Below, piece after piece: positions 1 through 11,300 of a DNA stretch of 64,000 nucleotides. A program made the position numbers and the translations under genes. Origin of the DNA: Blastocystis hominis. Lineage: Eukaryota; Sar; Bigyra; Opalinata; Blastocystidae. The stretch covers positions 249,422-313,421 of the forward strand of contig NW_013171825.1 of the NCBI RefSeq assembly GCF_000151665.1. The letters run 5' to 3'. Each line of letters starts with the position of its first letter. Within the stretch, counting starts at the first letter, position 1. The notes beneath the pieces were generated by a model. It did no database searches. It saw only the letters and a list, made by a program, of their open reading frames with translations, and had not been told where the DNA came from.

Positions 1-1227
1 AGTTTCTGAACGGCGCGCTGCCGGTGAACCCGTGGGACGTAGAGAGCATCGCGCAGCAGCTCGAGACCGCGGTGGAAATGGGGAAGGACGAGGTGAAACT
101 CCGGCAGAACCGCGATTTGGAGAGCATTCAGAAGCGCGAGCAGAAGGTCTGGCTGCGTCTCGTGCTGCAGAATCTCGACGACACTCTCAGCGAGGAGTCC
201 ATGCAGACCTCCCGCGACCCCGGCGACGGACTGCTCAGCGCGGACGACGCCAATTCGCTCCTCCTCCCGCTCAGCGTGCGTCCTCCCCGCGGGAATGACC
301 GGTAGATCGCGGATGTGGCGGCGGCGTACCGCGCGGCGCGGCGGCGGTTCTTCATTCTGGACTATGGAGGGACGCTGCAGGCGAAGGAAGGCTTTAACCG
401 CGATCTGAAGGACGACTTCCGCGGCGTGCTGCAGCGGCCGCCGAGCCGCGCGATGAGCGACGTGCTGCAGCGACTGTGCTACGACCGGGCGAACGAGGTG
501 TGGGTGATCAGCAGCATCGGGAGCATGGGGATGGAGAAGACGCTCGGCGCGTTCCGGAACCTCGGGTTAATCGCGGTGAACGGGCTGAAGGTGCGACGAG
601 TAGGGAAACGGGGAAAAAAGGGTGAGGAATAGCCGCGGGAAAGCGAGTGGGAGCCGTCGCCGGAGTATCGGAAGAAAGTGCTGCCGTTCAGCAAGGAAAT
701 TTTGGCGCTGTGCCGCGACTATCAGTTCCAGACGAACGGGAGCACGATCTACCACGACGATTATGTGATTCGGTTCCATTACCAGTACTGTGATCCCGAT
801 CTGGGGAAGCTGATGGCCGAGAAGCTGGTGCAGGAGCTGCAGACGCTGCTGGCGGGCGTGTCGGTGAAGATCGTGCATGATGTCGGCGTGGTGGAGGTGC
901 GATCGTTCCTGGGGACGCGCGGCGTGATCGTGAAGACGCTGCTGGAGGAGTTCAAAGCGCGGAACGGAGCGCCGGACTTCGTGCTGTGTATGGGGGACAG
1001 CGCGGTGGACGAGCCGATGTTCGCGTAGAGATGGAAAGAGAGGAGTGAGGCGTAGCGATGTGCAGAATTTCTTCCATGCGACGGACGCGGAGACGGAGCC
1101 GAAGGTGGTGACTTGCACGGTGGGCGCGAAGCCGTCGAAGGCGCAGTACTACACGCGGAGCGTGCAGGAGAATTATCGGCTGCTGGCGGCGTTGACGGAG
1201 ACGGTGGTGAATCGAAAAGAGATTTGA
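1..1227 (+). CDS. Trehalose-6-phosphate synthase/phosphatase, C-terminal part (5' truncated by window)
   Basis: The reading frame is open from base 3 and starts inside the end of the glycosyltransferase-20 (TPS) domain, seen as VNPWDVESIAQQL. It continues into a trehalose-phosphatase-like HAD domain. Three short introns restore frame: 276-305 (30 nt), 600-632 (33 nt) and 1025-1055 (31 nt). The spliced end (CTVGAKPSKAQYY) is typical of the phosphatase C-terminus, and a TGA lies at 1225-1227. In the family the two domains make trehalose from UDP-glucose and glucose-6-phosphate in the cytosol. The HAD motifs are altered: LDYGGTL instead of LDYDGTL, VISSIGS where ISGR is usual, and GDSAVDE instead of GDDxSDE. 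The phosphatase half may therefore be inactive or regulatory. It converges on the NAT9-like gene. Confidence 0.9.
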
Positions 1228-1334
1228 ATCAATGAATCAATGAATTGAAATGAATTGAAATGAATTGAAATGAATTGAATGATTATTTTAAAAGATGAAA
1301 ACAATAAACTCTACTTCTTCTTCTTCTTCTTCTT
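1228..1334. repeat. Short tandem repeats after the trehalose gene
   Basis: Just after the stop there are about four copies of a 10-bp unit (AATGAATTGA), followed by an (CTT)n run at about 1314-1334. This is 3' untranslated DNA between two convergent genes. Confidence 0.8.
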
Positions 1335-1367
1335 GTTTGTAACATTGTTTGTTCAAAGAAACAAGGA

Positions 1368-2086
1368 TACATTCGGATGGGAAGACCGATCTCTTGGATC
1401 CACTTCTTCGCGAGCGAATTGTCGATTTGAAGGCGATATTCATTCTCGTGGAAGTGCCGATTGTAGTGGTAGAACTTGAAACCCAGCTTCTCGAACATCT
1501 TGATCGAAGGCAGATTCTCCTTGTCGATCTTCACGAAAAATTCTTTGAGCTTCATGTAGCGACTTGCCCACATCATCGCCAAAATCACCGCTGTACTCGC
1601 ATACCCCTTGCGACGATACGCCTTGTCGGCAATCATCACGTTGAATTCACCCATATCGCCTATACCTCAAAATACTTGCGAGACAAGACGATCATCCACA
1701 ATGTCCATAAACAAGGTGCAGTCCCCGATAATTTCTAACCCAATCATCTCTATACAAACAAAAAATACTATCCTTTCCTTCCTCATCCTTCACAACAACA
1801 AGAAAGGCGATTTCTAGTCTTTATGCCCTATGAATACCTTTACTGTCATCATCATACGCGTACATCGCCTGACTTGTTACGAGCGACTCGTGATCCATCT
1901 CTTCCGTGGCAGTGAGTCCTATCCCATTGACACACTCCCCATGCATCCTACGCAGCAATTCCTTGTCCTTGTACCATTCTTCATACACTGGTACATGTTC
2001 CAATTCAAAGTTGACCAGCTTCACCCCTTTTCCTTCCTACTGTGAAGATCTCTACGTACTCCTACCACCGGTATCTTCGCACGCAT
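1368..2086 (-). CDS. NAT9: NAT9-like GNAT N-acetyltransferase
   Basis: Five exons joined by introns at 2037-2068, 1814-1843, 1735-1768 and 1660-1689 give a GNAT protein. It has the order seen in NAT9: a start region with FELEHVPVYEEWY, then the strand GDCTLF, then GEFNVMIADKAYRRKGY (acetyl-CoA loop) and NLPSIKMFEKLGF. The chosen ATG at 2086 opens the first exon. No stop is encoded at the expected end. At 1369-1368 the minus strand reads TA, followed after four bases by TGTTTCTT (1363-1356), so cleavage would give TAA. Without that, the frame runs into a CTT repeat and ends at 1283. The family acetylates proteins or small molecules; the substrate cannot be told from sequence. It lies directly behind the SEL1L-like gene on the same strand. 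Confidence 0.85.
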
Positions 2087-2133
2087 CTCAAACAAACAGA
2101 AAGACAAAGAATACAACAACAACAACTCTCATT

Positions 2134-4743
2134 TTATTTTTCTTTTTCGTTTTCTTCATGCTCCTTCTCCCGATTCTTCCGCATCTGCTTAAATATCTTG
2201 ATCACTTCCTCATACCCCTCTTCATTCCCCGTCGTCTCCTTCAAAAACTCCAACATCGTCTCCACATTCAGATGATTCTCGATCTCCGTTCTACGCTTCA
2301 CGCGCTCTCCTCCTCTCCTACATCACCGTACAGTCCTCATCAAACACGATATCATACAAATCCAGCACCAACGCCTTCTTCACGATGTCAAAAGCGTGGG
2401 CCCACTCCCCTCTGCGAAGTTGCCGCCAAACGCATTTCCCCTTTTCGTTACCACGTTTCCACGTTTCCCCTACCAGGAGTTTCAGCCGATAATACAACGA
2501 CGGAATCGCATTGACATCCATTTCCACTAATTCACATCCCCGCGGTTATCCCTACAAGCGGCGTCGAAGTTCATTTTGGCGGCTTCCACGTCTTCGCCGC
2601 CCAATTCTTCGCTCTGACTCATCACGCCCAGATAAAACCGCGCCAGTCCCGCGGTGGATTCCCGCAGCATTTCCTTCGCCCGCGCCGGATCCGCCTCAAA
2701 ACCGCGGGTTCCCTCCAGATAATGTAACGCCAAATCCACCGCGTGGGCGTTTCCCGGAGCGATCGCCAACATATACTCCATAAAACCGCGGTACAACGCG
2801 TTCTCACCCGCCTTCCCGCGGGGAGTTTTATCGGGAGTTTCACTGGGAGTTTCACTGGGAGTTTCATTGGGAGTTTTATGAGGAGTTTCACTGGGAGTTT
2901 TATGAGGAGTTTCCCCATTAGGTTCCACGGGAGTTTCATCCAGCGTTTCACTGGGCGTTTCACCGGCCATTTTCCCGGTCGCCTGTTCGGGCGTTTCATC
3001 GGTCTCTGCAAACAAAAATCGTGTGGAAACGCCCTTGTCGATGCGTTTCTCGAAGATGTCCATCAAATGCGTCGCCCAGTACGGAAGATTGAAGTCGAAC
3101 GAAACCGTCGCGTAGAGTAACGCCCGGTCCGCCGACGCCTCCGCATTCCCGCGGCGAATCTCCTACCGTGGAATTCGATTCGAAGCGTTACGTCGGTGAG
3201 CGGGAGGAAATAATCGCGGATCTTGTTCAGAATGATCGGCGCGAAGAGACTCCGCGGCCCCGCGGTTTTTTTCATCCCCAAATTCAACTCGTCCATTCGG
3301 AGTAACTATTTCTCGGTTTCCACGGTTTCCACCTACCGCATCGATCGACGGAGCGAACTTCTCTTGGAAAATTCCCGCGGTAAAATGGTCACGTGCGCGC
3401 AGAAAATCGCGGCGTTTCAACGCGCAGAGTCCCAAATAATACCTTCAAAATAGTCCCGAATTATGGAATACGAAAAAACTCCCTTCCCCGCGGTAATGCG
3501 CGACGCCTCCTCAAAGAATTGGCAGCCGAGAGATTCGTTTCGCGGCACGCCCAACCCGTAAAAGTGCAAAATCCCGCGGCCAAACACGTGATTGGACGAA
3601 TTGAACAGCGGATTTGATGCATTGCTGAAGTAGTACATCGCTTTGGCGTAGTCCCGCGGAACCTCCAGTCCTTCCAGATACATGTACCCTAATACGTGTT
3701 GCTCTTCTGGGACCTAATTGAAAATATGTCCCCCAAACCCCACGTCCCGATACAAATCGAGCAGCGCGCCCAAATCCCGCGATTTCTCTACAATGGAACG
3801 CGTTCCCCGCGGGTACTGCTGAGGTAGACGCGGCGTTTGATCTGTCTGAATTTTTCGCGGGAAAGCTGGGAGCGAAGCACGTCGACGTAGTCAGAAACGT
3901 CGTATTCTTCCTCCACTAAATCCTTCGGCCACTACTCGGATCAGCAAAAATCCGAAAAAAAAGCGTACATCGGTTTCAGAAGGGAGGTAGAGCGCGTCGA
4001 AGAGCGAAGAGTGCGGAGAAGTGATCGAATGCCAGGCAGGAATGGCGATCTCGAGAGCGCGGGTCAGATTGACCGGCTGGCGGTCTCCTGTTTGAAGACG
4101 TGTGGCGAGGGAGAGAGAACCAGCGACAGAGTGCGATTCCGCGGAGAAATGAAGATGCGTCGTGGCGAGGTAGATATCTTTGGGGAAACCGAAGAACCCG
4201 TATTTTGTGCTGCGATTCAACCATTATAAAAAGAGAGGGTACAAGATGTAATAGGTGAATTGGGCGTTCGGGTCACCAATGAGGAGACGTTCTTCGAGAA
4301 GCTTCTTTTTACTACGAATGCAATCCAAAGTGTCACAACTGAGGAATTGCTCAAAATCTACCAGTCAAGAAGAATACACATGGCACACAGTTAAACACAT
4401 TCTTGTACGAATTTAGAGTCCTCAAATCACTACAGGTAACACCAACGTCCGAAAAACACTTGAAGTTCTCCTTACATGTCCCGTTCTCGAAAAGCACATC
4501 TAAATATCAATTTTTTAAACCGAAAAATACCGCAATCAATAATTTCGTCCACTATATCCATTTCCACATCTTCAATTTCACCAGTAACACCTTCCTCCAC
4601 AACAATGTCCGGCTCGCTATTATCCACGGTCACTTCGAACATCTGCTCTTGTTCAGCAACTACACCCTGATTTCTCACGTAAGCATCGTACCCACTCCTA
4701 GTAGAAGCAGAGTGACTGCGAATAACAAACAGTTCTTCCACAT
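2134..4743 (-). CDS. SEL1L: SEL1L/HRD3-like ERAD adaptor (Sel1 repeats)
   Basis: Twelve introns of 29-37 nt join the exons in a single frame. The first exon encodes a signal peptide (MWKNCLLFAVTLLLLG) from the ATG at 4743. An acidic stretch follows, then a cysteine-containing segment (CDVLFENGTCKENFKC), then Sel1 repeats such as GYMYLEGLEVPRDYAKA and LHFYGLGVPRNESLGCQFF. The late repeats match SEL1L (GNAEASADRALLYA, AKMNFDAALEMDVNAIPSL). A low-complexity ETPSETP run lies between repeats at about 2810-2990. In the family this lumenal protein holds the HRD1 ubiquitin ligase and recruits misfolded ER proteins. No C-terminal membrane helix is seen, unlike animal SEL1L, so it may be soluble or differently anchored. 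The stop is encoded (2134-2136) and a TGTTTGTT element lies at 2098-2091. Confidence 0.9.
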
Positions 4744-4779
4744 TCGAATGATTTCTTACAAACAAGCAAAAGACTAAAC

Positions 4780-5420
4780 TTAATTTTGACCAGCTTCCTG
4801 CGCAGTCGTCGGGAGAGTCTCGGCCAGCGCTTTGGCCTTCGCCTCCTTTCTCTTAACTAAGCATCGAAGGATGAAACTACAAATAATACGAAGAAAACGC
4901 GATTTACTAGGCGACAAAGATGAGAACCAGCATAATTCCCATACCAATACCGATTCCAATCAGCATAGGACCGTTATCCTTCTCTACCCATCAGCAACCA
5001 CTCCAAAAACTGTACTGGCAATGGTGAACATATAAACTCCTTCAAGAAGTGAAACCGGCTCTCCACTCATATCCAAAACAGGAGTATCCTCAAAATAGAT
5101 AGAATAGGAACTGCCATAAATCAACTCAAAACCCGGGGTCACAGTGACGTTCTTCTCACCCAAGACAAACCCCGTGCTGTTAGAAGCAACCTTCTCAATA
5201 TCACCAAAATCGTTTCTAAAGATGATGGAGCCTTCTCCCATCTGGATATTCTCAGAAAAAGTAAGAATAACTGGGAACGAGATTCCAGAAACAACTGTAG
5301 CGTTGGCGGGATTGAACTCCGTAATTGTCACAGAACTATCTACGCTAACAAAGAAACGACAAAAGGCGTACTCGCACTCACAATGGATAATATAACAAGA
5401 ACAGCAATCGTTTGAAACAT
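4780..5420 (-). CDS. Small type I membrane protein with an Ig-like/SbsA-type domain
   Basis: Four exons with three introns of 31-32 nt give about 190 residues. The ATG at 5420 starts a signal peptide (MFQTIAVLVILSIVSA). A single beta-rich domain follows with the pattern VVSGISFPVILTFSENI, like the SbsA-type Ig domain seen in surface proteins, with several N-glycosylation sites (NAT, NST, NVT). A glycine-rich transmembrane helix comes next (GIGIGMGIMLVLIFVAYFI), then a short basic cytoplasmic tail ending in TAA at 4780-4782. It would sit in the plasma or endomembrane with the domain outside. A TGTTTGTA element lies at 4764-4757, only 14 bases before the SEL1L-like start codon. The function is unknown. 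Confidence 0.75.
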
Positions 5421-5777
5421 TTCCGTTTCGGGCTGCAATATATTTTGAAAAACGGACGAGACACAAACACAAGCTACTATGTACAGAGACACAATAACCG
5501 CGGTTTCCGAAACTGCCCATGATAAAAGATAACAACTATTATAACGCTTTCTTTTCCCAAACAAGCAGAGATGAAGGATACTAGAAATTAGATAGTATGT
5601 GTTATGCAACAGAAATCGATTTGTGTGAAAGGCGTAAAAGGAGATGATTTGTTAGAAACTCTTTTTCACTCCTAAGCAGGGTGACTGTATAAAGAGGTAA
5701 AATAGTACTCGTAAAACAGGTAGTCATAACTAAGAATAGTGTTTCCTAACTGCAAAAACAGAAAGAAAAACAAAAAT
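5421..5777. other. Intergenic region upstream of the small membrane protein
   Basis: No reading frame or RNA gene is visible here apart from the T-rich (minus strand) stretch next to the tRNA, which would serve as its RNA polymerase III terminator. Confidence 0.6.
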
Positions 5778-5848
5778 GCGTCAACCGGGAATTGAACCCG
5801 GACCTCTACCTTGGAAGGGTAGAATCCTAACCATTAGACCATTGACGC
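5778..5848 (-). tRNA. trnG-UCC: tRNA-Gly(UCC)
   Basis: On the minus strand a 71-nt cloverleaf can be drawn. The acceptor stem GCGTCAA pairs with TTGACGC, the anticodon stem CTACC pairs with GGTAG around the loop CTTCCAA (anticodon TCC), and the T arm is CCGGGTTCAATTCCCGG. There is no intron. T-runs follow at 5777-5753 on the transcribed strand. Confidence 0.97.
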
Positions 5849-5909
5849 TCCTGTTTCAGCTTCTAGATCGGTACCTTTGAATAGAACTACTTTGGAGGAA
5901 TGACAAGAA

Positions 5910-6669
5910 ATGAGTAAACCATTAGGGAAAATCAGTTTGGAGGACTTAGAATTCTTCGTAGATCGCAACCGGGAGATATGAGCTGTAGGCTGAGGATGAT
6001 TTGATTTACATCATTTCTAACATAAACATGAGCAAAATCCGTCTGATCTGCGTACGGTTAGCTTGGTGGGGTGAATTTGTAGGGAGAATTCGGTCCTTTT
6101 GAATCGATGGAACGCGTTCAGGTGCCGTTATGGTTGGCAATCACGTTAAAAAGAGAAAATAAATGTAGAATCGTTATGCCGGATTGGATGCGGCTGAGTA
6201 GGTCTTTGCTTTCGTATTTTCGAATTGCAGGCTATTTAAAAAGGGTTTTAGAAAAGGACAAAGAGATGGAGTTGTCGAATGAGTCGCGTTTGTCTGACTT
6301 GCCTGAACATTACATCGAAATATCGCGTCTGTTGCTGGAAAACTGCGAGGACGATATCGAAGATGCGAAGGAAGTGCGATCTACCATTGACGCGATCATT
6401 AAGGTTCGCGAAAACTGTCTGAACGAATTCCGAGGGAGAGTCATCGACTATGTGTCGAGCGCAGTGCAGCAAAATCGCAACCAGGAAACATACGATGAGT
6501 TCGTCCGAAGACCCTTTTACAATGTACCCTTCTCTGTTTCGAATTCGACTGCAGATCATCGAAGGCGTATCTTCCTTCGAGGCGCATCGCCTCTTCTCGC
6601 ACTTCCTCCCGGTGCTGGAGGAGCTCAACAAGCTCGAGAATCTTCGTCGTCAGGTGCTTTCGCGCCCTT
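5910..6669 (+). CDS. PSF2: GINS complex subunit PSF2; stop codon probably made by polyadenylation
   Basis: Four exons joined by introns at 5958-5988, 6052-6082 and 6454-6484 (each 31 nt) encode PSF2. The N-terminal A domain reads SLEDLEFFAEDDLIYII, the signature is VPLWLAITLKRENKCRIVMP, and the helical part contains LPEHYIEISRLLLENCEDDI. The last exon (PSLFRIRLQIIEGV) matches the family C-terminus. PSF2 is part of the CMG helicase that starts and drives DNA replication. No stop is encoded where the protein should end. Codon 6669-6671 begins with T, four bases follow, and then TGTTTGTT at 6674-6681, so cleavage after 6669 gives TAA. If this is not used, the frame runs on as the shadow of the next gene. 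Confidence 0.93.
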
Positions 6670-6710
6670 TCCTTGTTTGTTCCCACAAACACTCCGTGAA
6701 CAACTTCTTC

Positions 6711-7744
6711 TTATTGCGCAGCAACCATCTCCGCGGCTTCCGCCTTCGCAGGCTCGCTCGCCGTCTCCACCGGCTTCTCCTCCGGCTTCTCCTCCGGCTT
6801 CTCCACGGGCTTCTCCTCGGGCGCGGGAGCTTCCTCCTCCTTCGCCTTCTCCGCGTTCTCCGCGTTCTCCGCTGCCGGCTTCTCCGCGTTCTTCGCAGCG
6901 TTCCGGCGGTTATAGTTGCGACGCGCGGTGCGCTTCCTCGGCTTGAACGGCTGCTGCTCGCCCTGCGCGGGCTCCTTGCCTTCCTCCGCAGACTGCGCGG
7001 GCTGGGCGTTCGGATCCTCCAGCTCCTTCGCGGGCGCTCGGTTGTTGCGCTTGTTGTATCTGTAGAAGCGGCGCTTGCCCGCGTTGCGGCGAGGACGCTC
7101 CGACGCTTCGCTCGGCGCAGCGGCCTCCGTCGCAGCAGGAGCAGCAGGAGCAGCCTCAGTGGCAGGAGCAGCGGCCTCCGTCGCAGCCTCAGCAGGAGCG
7201 GCGGCCTCGGCGGCCTCGGCGGCTTCGGTAGCAGGAGCCTTAGCAGCGGGGGCGGCTTTAGGGGTGCGACGGCGGTTGTTTCGGCGCGGTTTGGCTTCGC
7301 TCTTCTCACCATTGGCAGGGGCGGCTCTGCGACGATAGAAGCGTCTCTTCAAGGGTCTCTAAAGGTAAAATAAAGGACATGAGCACACACTACACGTGAC
7401 ATAGTTAAGAGAATACATACTTAGGAATGATTGTTTTATCGGGAAGTGAAACCTCTTCAGCGGCCTTTCCCTTTTCCGTGTCACAGACTGCAAATTCCAC
7501 CTCCTCCTTGTTGAACAGGATAGGGGTTCTGGGGAATTTATCCAGAGAATAGATTTGAGTCTTGTGCACAAAATAGTCAACTGGAGTCTCATCCAGTGTA
7601 GAGATAAAGCCATAACCCTAGCGATAATATGTAGCACTTAATACCGACCATATAACCATCATACCATTTCACGACTCCCTTGATACGATCCTTATCGGGG
7701 GAAATAGCTTCACACACAGTATATTGCTTTCTTGTACGCGACAT
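6711..7744 (-). CDS. Cold-shock domain (Y-box-like) RNA-binding protein
   Basis: The N-terminal exons encode a cold-shock domain (IKGVVKWYDGYM joined to GYGFISTLDE, then DYFVHKTQI). A long Ala/Glu-rich tail follows with basic aromatic islands (KRRFYRRR, KRRFYRYNKRNNR, RRNYNRRN), as in Y-box proteins. The ATG is at 7744 and the TAA at 6711. One intron lies at 7618-7648. The second gap (7359-7420) fits best as two introns of 31 and 30 nt around a single T at 7389; a single 58-nt intron would also keep frame. The family packages mRNA and controls its translation and stability. A TGTTTGTG element at 6691-6684 faces that of PSF2. Confidence 0.88.
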
Positions 7745-8392
7745 GCTACAAATATACACGCTGTTACAAATTGAGTAGGATATTATATATTGGTCTAATC
7801 ATAAAGATGCTTTGTGCAATCGTCAAAAAGAAACTACAAGAATAGGCTTGATTATCAATAAAAAGTGTACCGTCATTTATCATCTCCGTATTTTGTTCAA
7901 GTATAAAGTCCGATTATTATCGACCATTGTATTATTAGGGTACTTTTCTTTCATTTGTTTACAATCTATCCTACTCTTTTTGTGTGCTATAGATTAAGAT
8001 AGGTAACAAGGAATTCCTGAGCAAATGGAGAAGTTTCCATTTTGATCTTTTGTCTGTTAGTCTCAAATATTATTACTATGCATCTAGAATAGCCTCAACA
8101 TAAGAGATTTTACTCTAGTCTTGAGATTTTGATTGGAACATGGCTTTTCTCGCTAGAAACGATACAATCTAGGCATAGAATCAGATCTGCTGGTTGAATC
8201 TTAAATAGCGTAGACAAATAGGTTACTTCGTAGAAAGTAGTTTTAATTCGGATTTTAGCCCTTCTACTAACACTTTGAGAACGAAAGAGTTGGATTCAAA
8301 TAAAAATCCTGAAAAGTCCTTTAAACAGCATCATTAAAAACCTATATTCACACCTGTTTGGTTGTATATTGCACTTATCGGCAACGAGAAAC
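7745..8392. other. Divergent intergenic region
   Basis: This is AT-rich DNA between the divergent starts of the cold-shock gene and the TPR gene. No coding frame with homology was seen; it presumably holds both promoters. Confidence 0.5.
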
Positions 8393-11300
8393 ATGCTAAC
8401 AGAGAGTGTAGGCTTGTTCTAGGGTTTGTCTGATCTTTGTTGTAGGAAGAGGTTCTATACAAGGCAGTGGATTCAGAAGTACGCCTTCTGATTGACAAAC
8501 TATTATCACAAATAAAAGCAACGGAGGAGCGTTGTTCCTCTGTGGAGGCAGGAAAGCGTGCAGGTACGTGTCGGTTGGGAAATTAGTTGATGAATAGAGC
8601 TAATCAACCTTGAACAGAATTATCATGACCTTGAGAATAGTTTCTTCGAAATGCAGAAGAGTTTGAACGAGGAAGTGGAAGAAAAGGATCGCTTGAAGGC
8701 CGAAATGGAAGGAGAGCGAGAAAAGAATGCTTCACTACGCGTAGGTGTGGATTCTCGTGAATAAGCGATAGGATGAGTTGCTTCAAATTCAGAGAGATCA
8801 CTCCGGAATTGATACGACCACCACCCAGCTTAAACTCGAAGTGCAGAAGCTTCGAGAGGAGGTGTTGCTTTCTCAAGATCTATGCGACAGTCGTCAAAAG
8901 AAACTTGACAGCTTGCTCGAAGAGCAGAAATCGTATGCATCGAAGCTCGAAGAGGTACCGTGTTCTACAAGGGATGGTAATGGTGCGTAGAGTTCCAAGC
9001 ACGAGCTGGAGCTCACGAACCAACTCAGCCAATCGCAGAACTCGCTCACCTCCTCCAAAATCGAGATCGATTCGTTATCCCAACAGAACGAAAGCCTCGT
9101 CTTTTCCTTCCTCCCTCTTTTCTCACTCGCAGACTTCCCAAATCGCTCAGCTCCGCGCTTCCTTATCGTCCCTACAAGCAGCCAATCAGCAAGAATCTTC
9201 CTCCCACGCGATCGAAGTCGCAGAGCTGCAGACCCAGGTCCAAACGCTGACTGCCAAGCTGTCGACGCTCACACGCCAATTGGACACCGCGCTGTCGGAG
9301 AAGGACACGCTGGATGCTCGGTTTACGCAAGCGAAGAGCGAAAACTCGGAGCTGCAATCGTCGCTGCAGAGTCTGAAGAGCGAGACGCGCAGTCTGATTC
9401 AGGAACACACCAGTCTTCAGAAATTGTAGAGACGAGGGAGGGGTTCGATGTAGAAAGGACGATCGGATCCAGGATCTTCAAGGCCAATTGGAGTCTCTGC
9501 AGACCGTCACGAACACGATGCGAACGTCGCTGAAGCGCGCTGTGGAGAGCCAGAGCGCGGCCGCATCGCGCGAGGAAGAACTGAAGCGAAAGCTGGAGGC
9601 GTCGGAGCGATCGCTTAGGGAGTCGAAGAGTCTTCGTCCGTCGCTGGCGGAGGAGACGGGCATTCTGCTGGAGCGAATGAACACGAGTCGAAGCGTTCTG
9701 GAGGCCAGCCTCGCGAAGAAGAACCTGGGCATTGTGGATCTCTACACGCGATTTGTCGCGTTGGAAGAAGACTTCGCGAAGATGAAGAAGGGCAAAGAAG
9801 AGTGCGAAATGTACCTCGAGCACGTTCTTAAAGAAGTCGAGGAGAAAACGCCGCAGCTGCAGCAGCGCCAAGCCGAGTATTTGGAGATGGTGCAGCGCCA
9901 GCAGCGACTGACGAAGATGTACTCGGTCGCCTGCGCGGATCTCCAGGAGAAGACGCGGAAGCTGGAGGCGCTGCAGGCGTCGATCCAGACGAAGGAGCAG
10001 CAGAACGAGAAGCTGCAGCGCGTGGCGGAGGATCTGCAGAAGCAGCTGCGCGCGCTGCTGAAGCAGCAGATCGACGCGGGGTCGGAAGAAGACCGAGCGA
10101 AGCTGTACACGTCGATGGAGGAGCTGCAGGCGACCAACCAGCGATTGCTGGAGAAGATCCACGGGCTGGAGGTGGAGCGTGCGGAGCCGCAGGCGCTCAC
10201 GCAGGAGGAGAACGCGAAGATTGCGCAGCTGGAGAAGGAGGTGGAGTCGATCAACGCGCTGCGGAAGGAGCAGGAAGCGCTGATGGCGACGATCACCAAG
10301 CAGCGAGACATGTACCGCGTGCTGCTGTCGCAGAAGGACGCGGAGGCGGCGAGCGGAGAAACGCCGTCCGTGCAGCAGTCGACGCATTCGGAGCTGAAGC
10401 AGCAGATGGAGGAAACGCAGAGGAAGCTGAGCTCGCAGTTGGAACGCTCCGAAGCGATGTGCTCCGAGCTCCGGCAGTCCGCGAAGAGCGCGGAAGAGCA
10501 GCTGAATCGCACGACGGAGCTGCTGCGTGTGGAGAAGCAGTGCGGAGAGCAGAAAGACGAAATGGTGCGCCGCTTGCAGGCTTCGCTCGACACGATGCAG
10601 CTGCAAATCCGCAAGCTCGAGCAAGAAAACACCTCGCTGCAGAGCACGCTGGCTGGAAAGCAGAAGGATCTCGACCAAGAACGAATGAAAGTGCGGTCGA
10701 AAGAGCGGTTTAACGGATAGACGGTCGATTTGTCGGGGTGCAACGCGCAGCTCACCGAGCGATCGAACCAGCTCAGCGCAAAGGTGGAGTCGCTGCAGAA
10801 GGTGCAGGAGGGCTGGAAGGAGGAGCGCGAGCGACTGTCGCTGCTGGTGGACGAGGTGCAGCAGGCGGCGAAGGGCGTGGAGCTGCGCTTCGCGAGCGAG
10901 ATCGCGGCGCTGCAGGTGGAGAACAAGCGGCTGTCGATGCAGAAGAGCGAGGCGGAGCAGCAGGTGAACGAGCTGCAGGCGGTGCAGATCACGCGATTGC
11001 ACGAGGTAGGGACGTGGAGGGGAAATGAGGCGTAGTCGCTCGAGAAGGAGAAGACGCTTTCGCAGCAGATGAGCAACTATCAGTCGGAGATCCGCGAGCT
11101 TCGAGCGCAGCTGGAGAAGAAGTAGAGAAGGAGATGGGGTGTAACGGGCAGGGAGAAGGAGAAAACCGAGGAGGGTCGACGACAGTCCGAGCAGGAACAT
11201 CGAATCGAAGAGCTGGAATCGCGCGTGACGATGCAGCTTCGCGCGTTGGCGGCGAGTTCGGACGCTTCGCTCACGGTGTCCGTGGAAGAACTGCGCGAGA

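Noticed and set aside
6686-7373. Plus-strand frames continuing from PSF2 through Arg/Leu-rich sequence
   Set aside because: They are the reverse shadow of the Ala/Glu-rich cold-shock protein tail; PSF2 homology ends before 6669.
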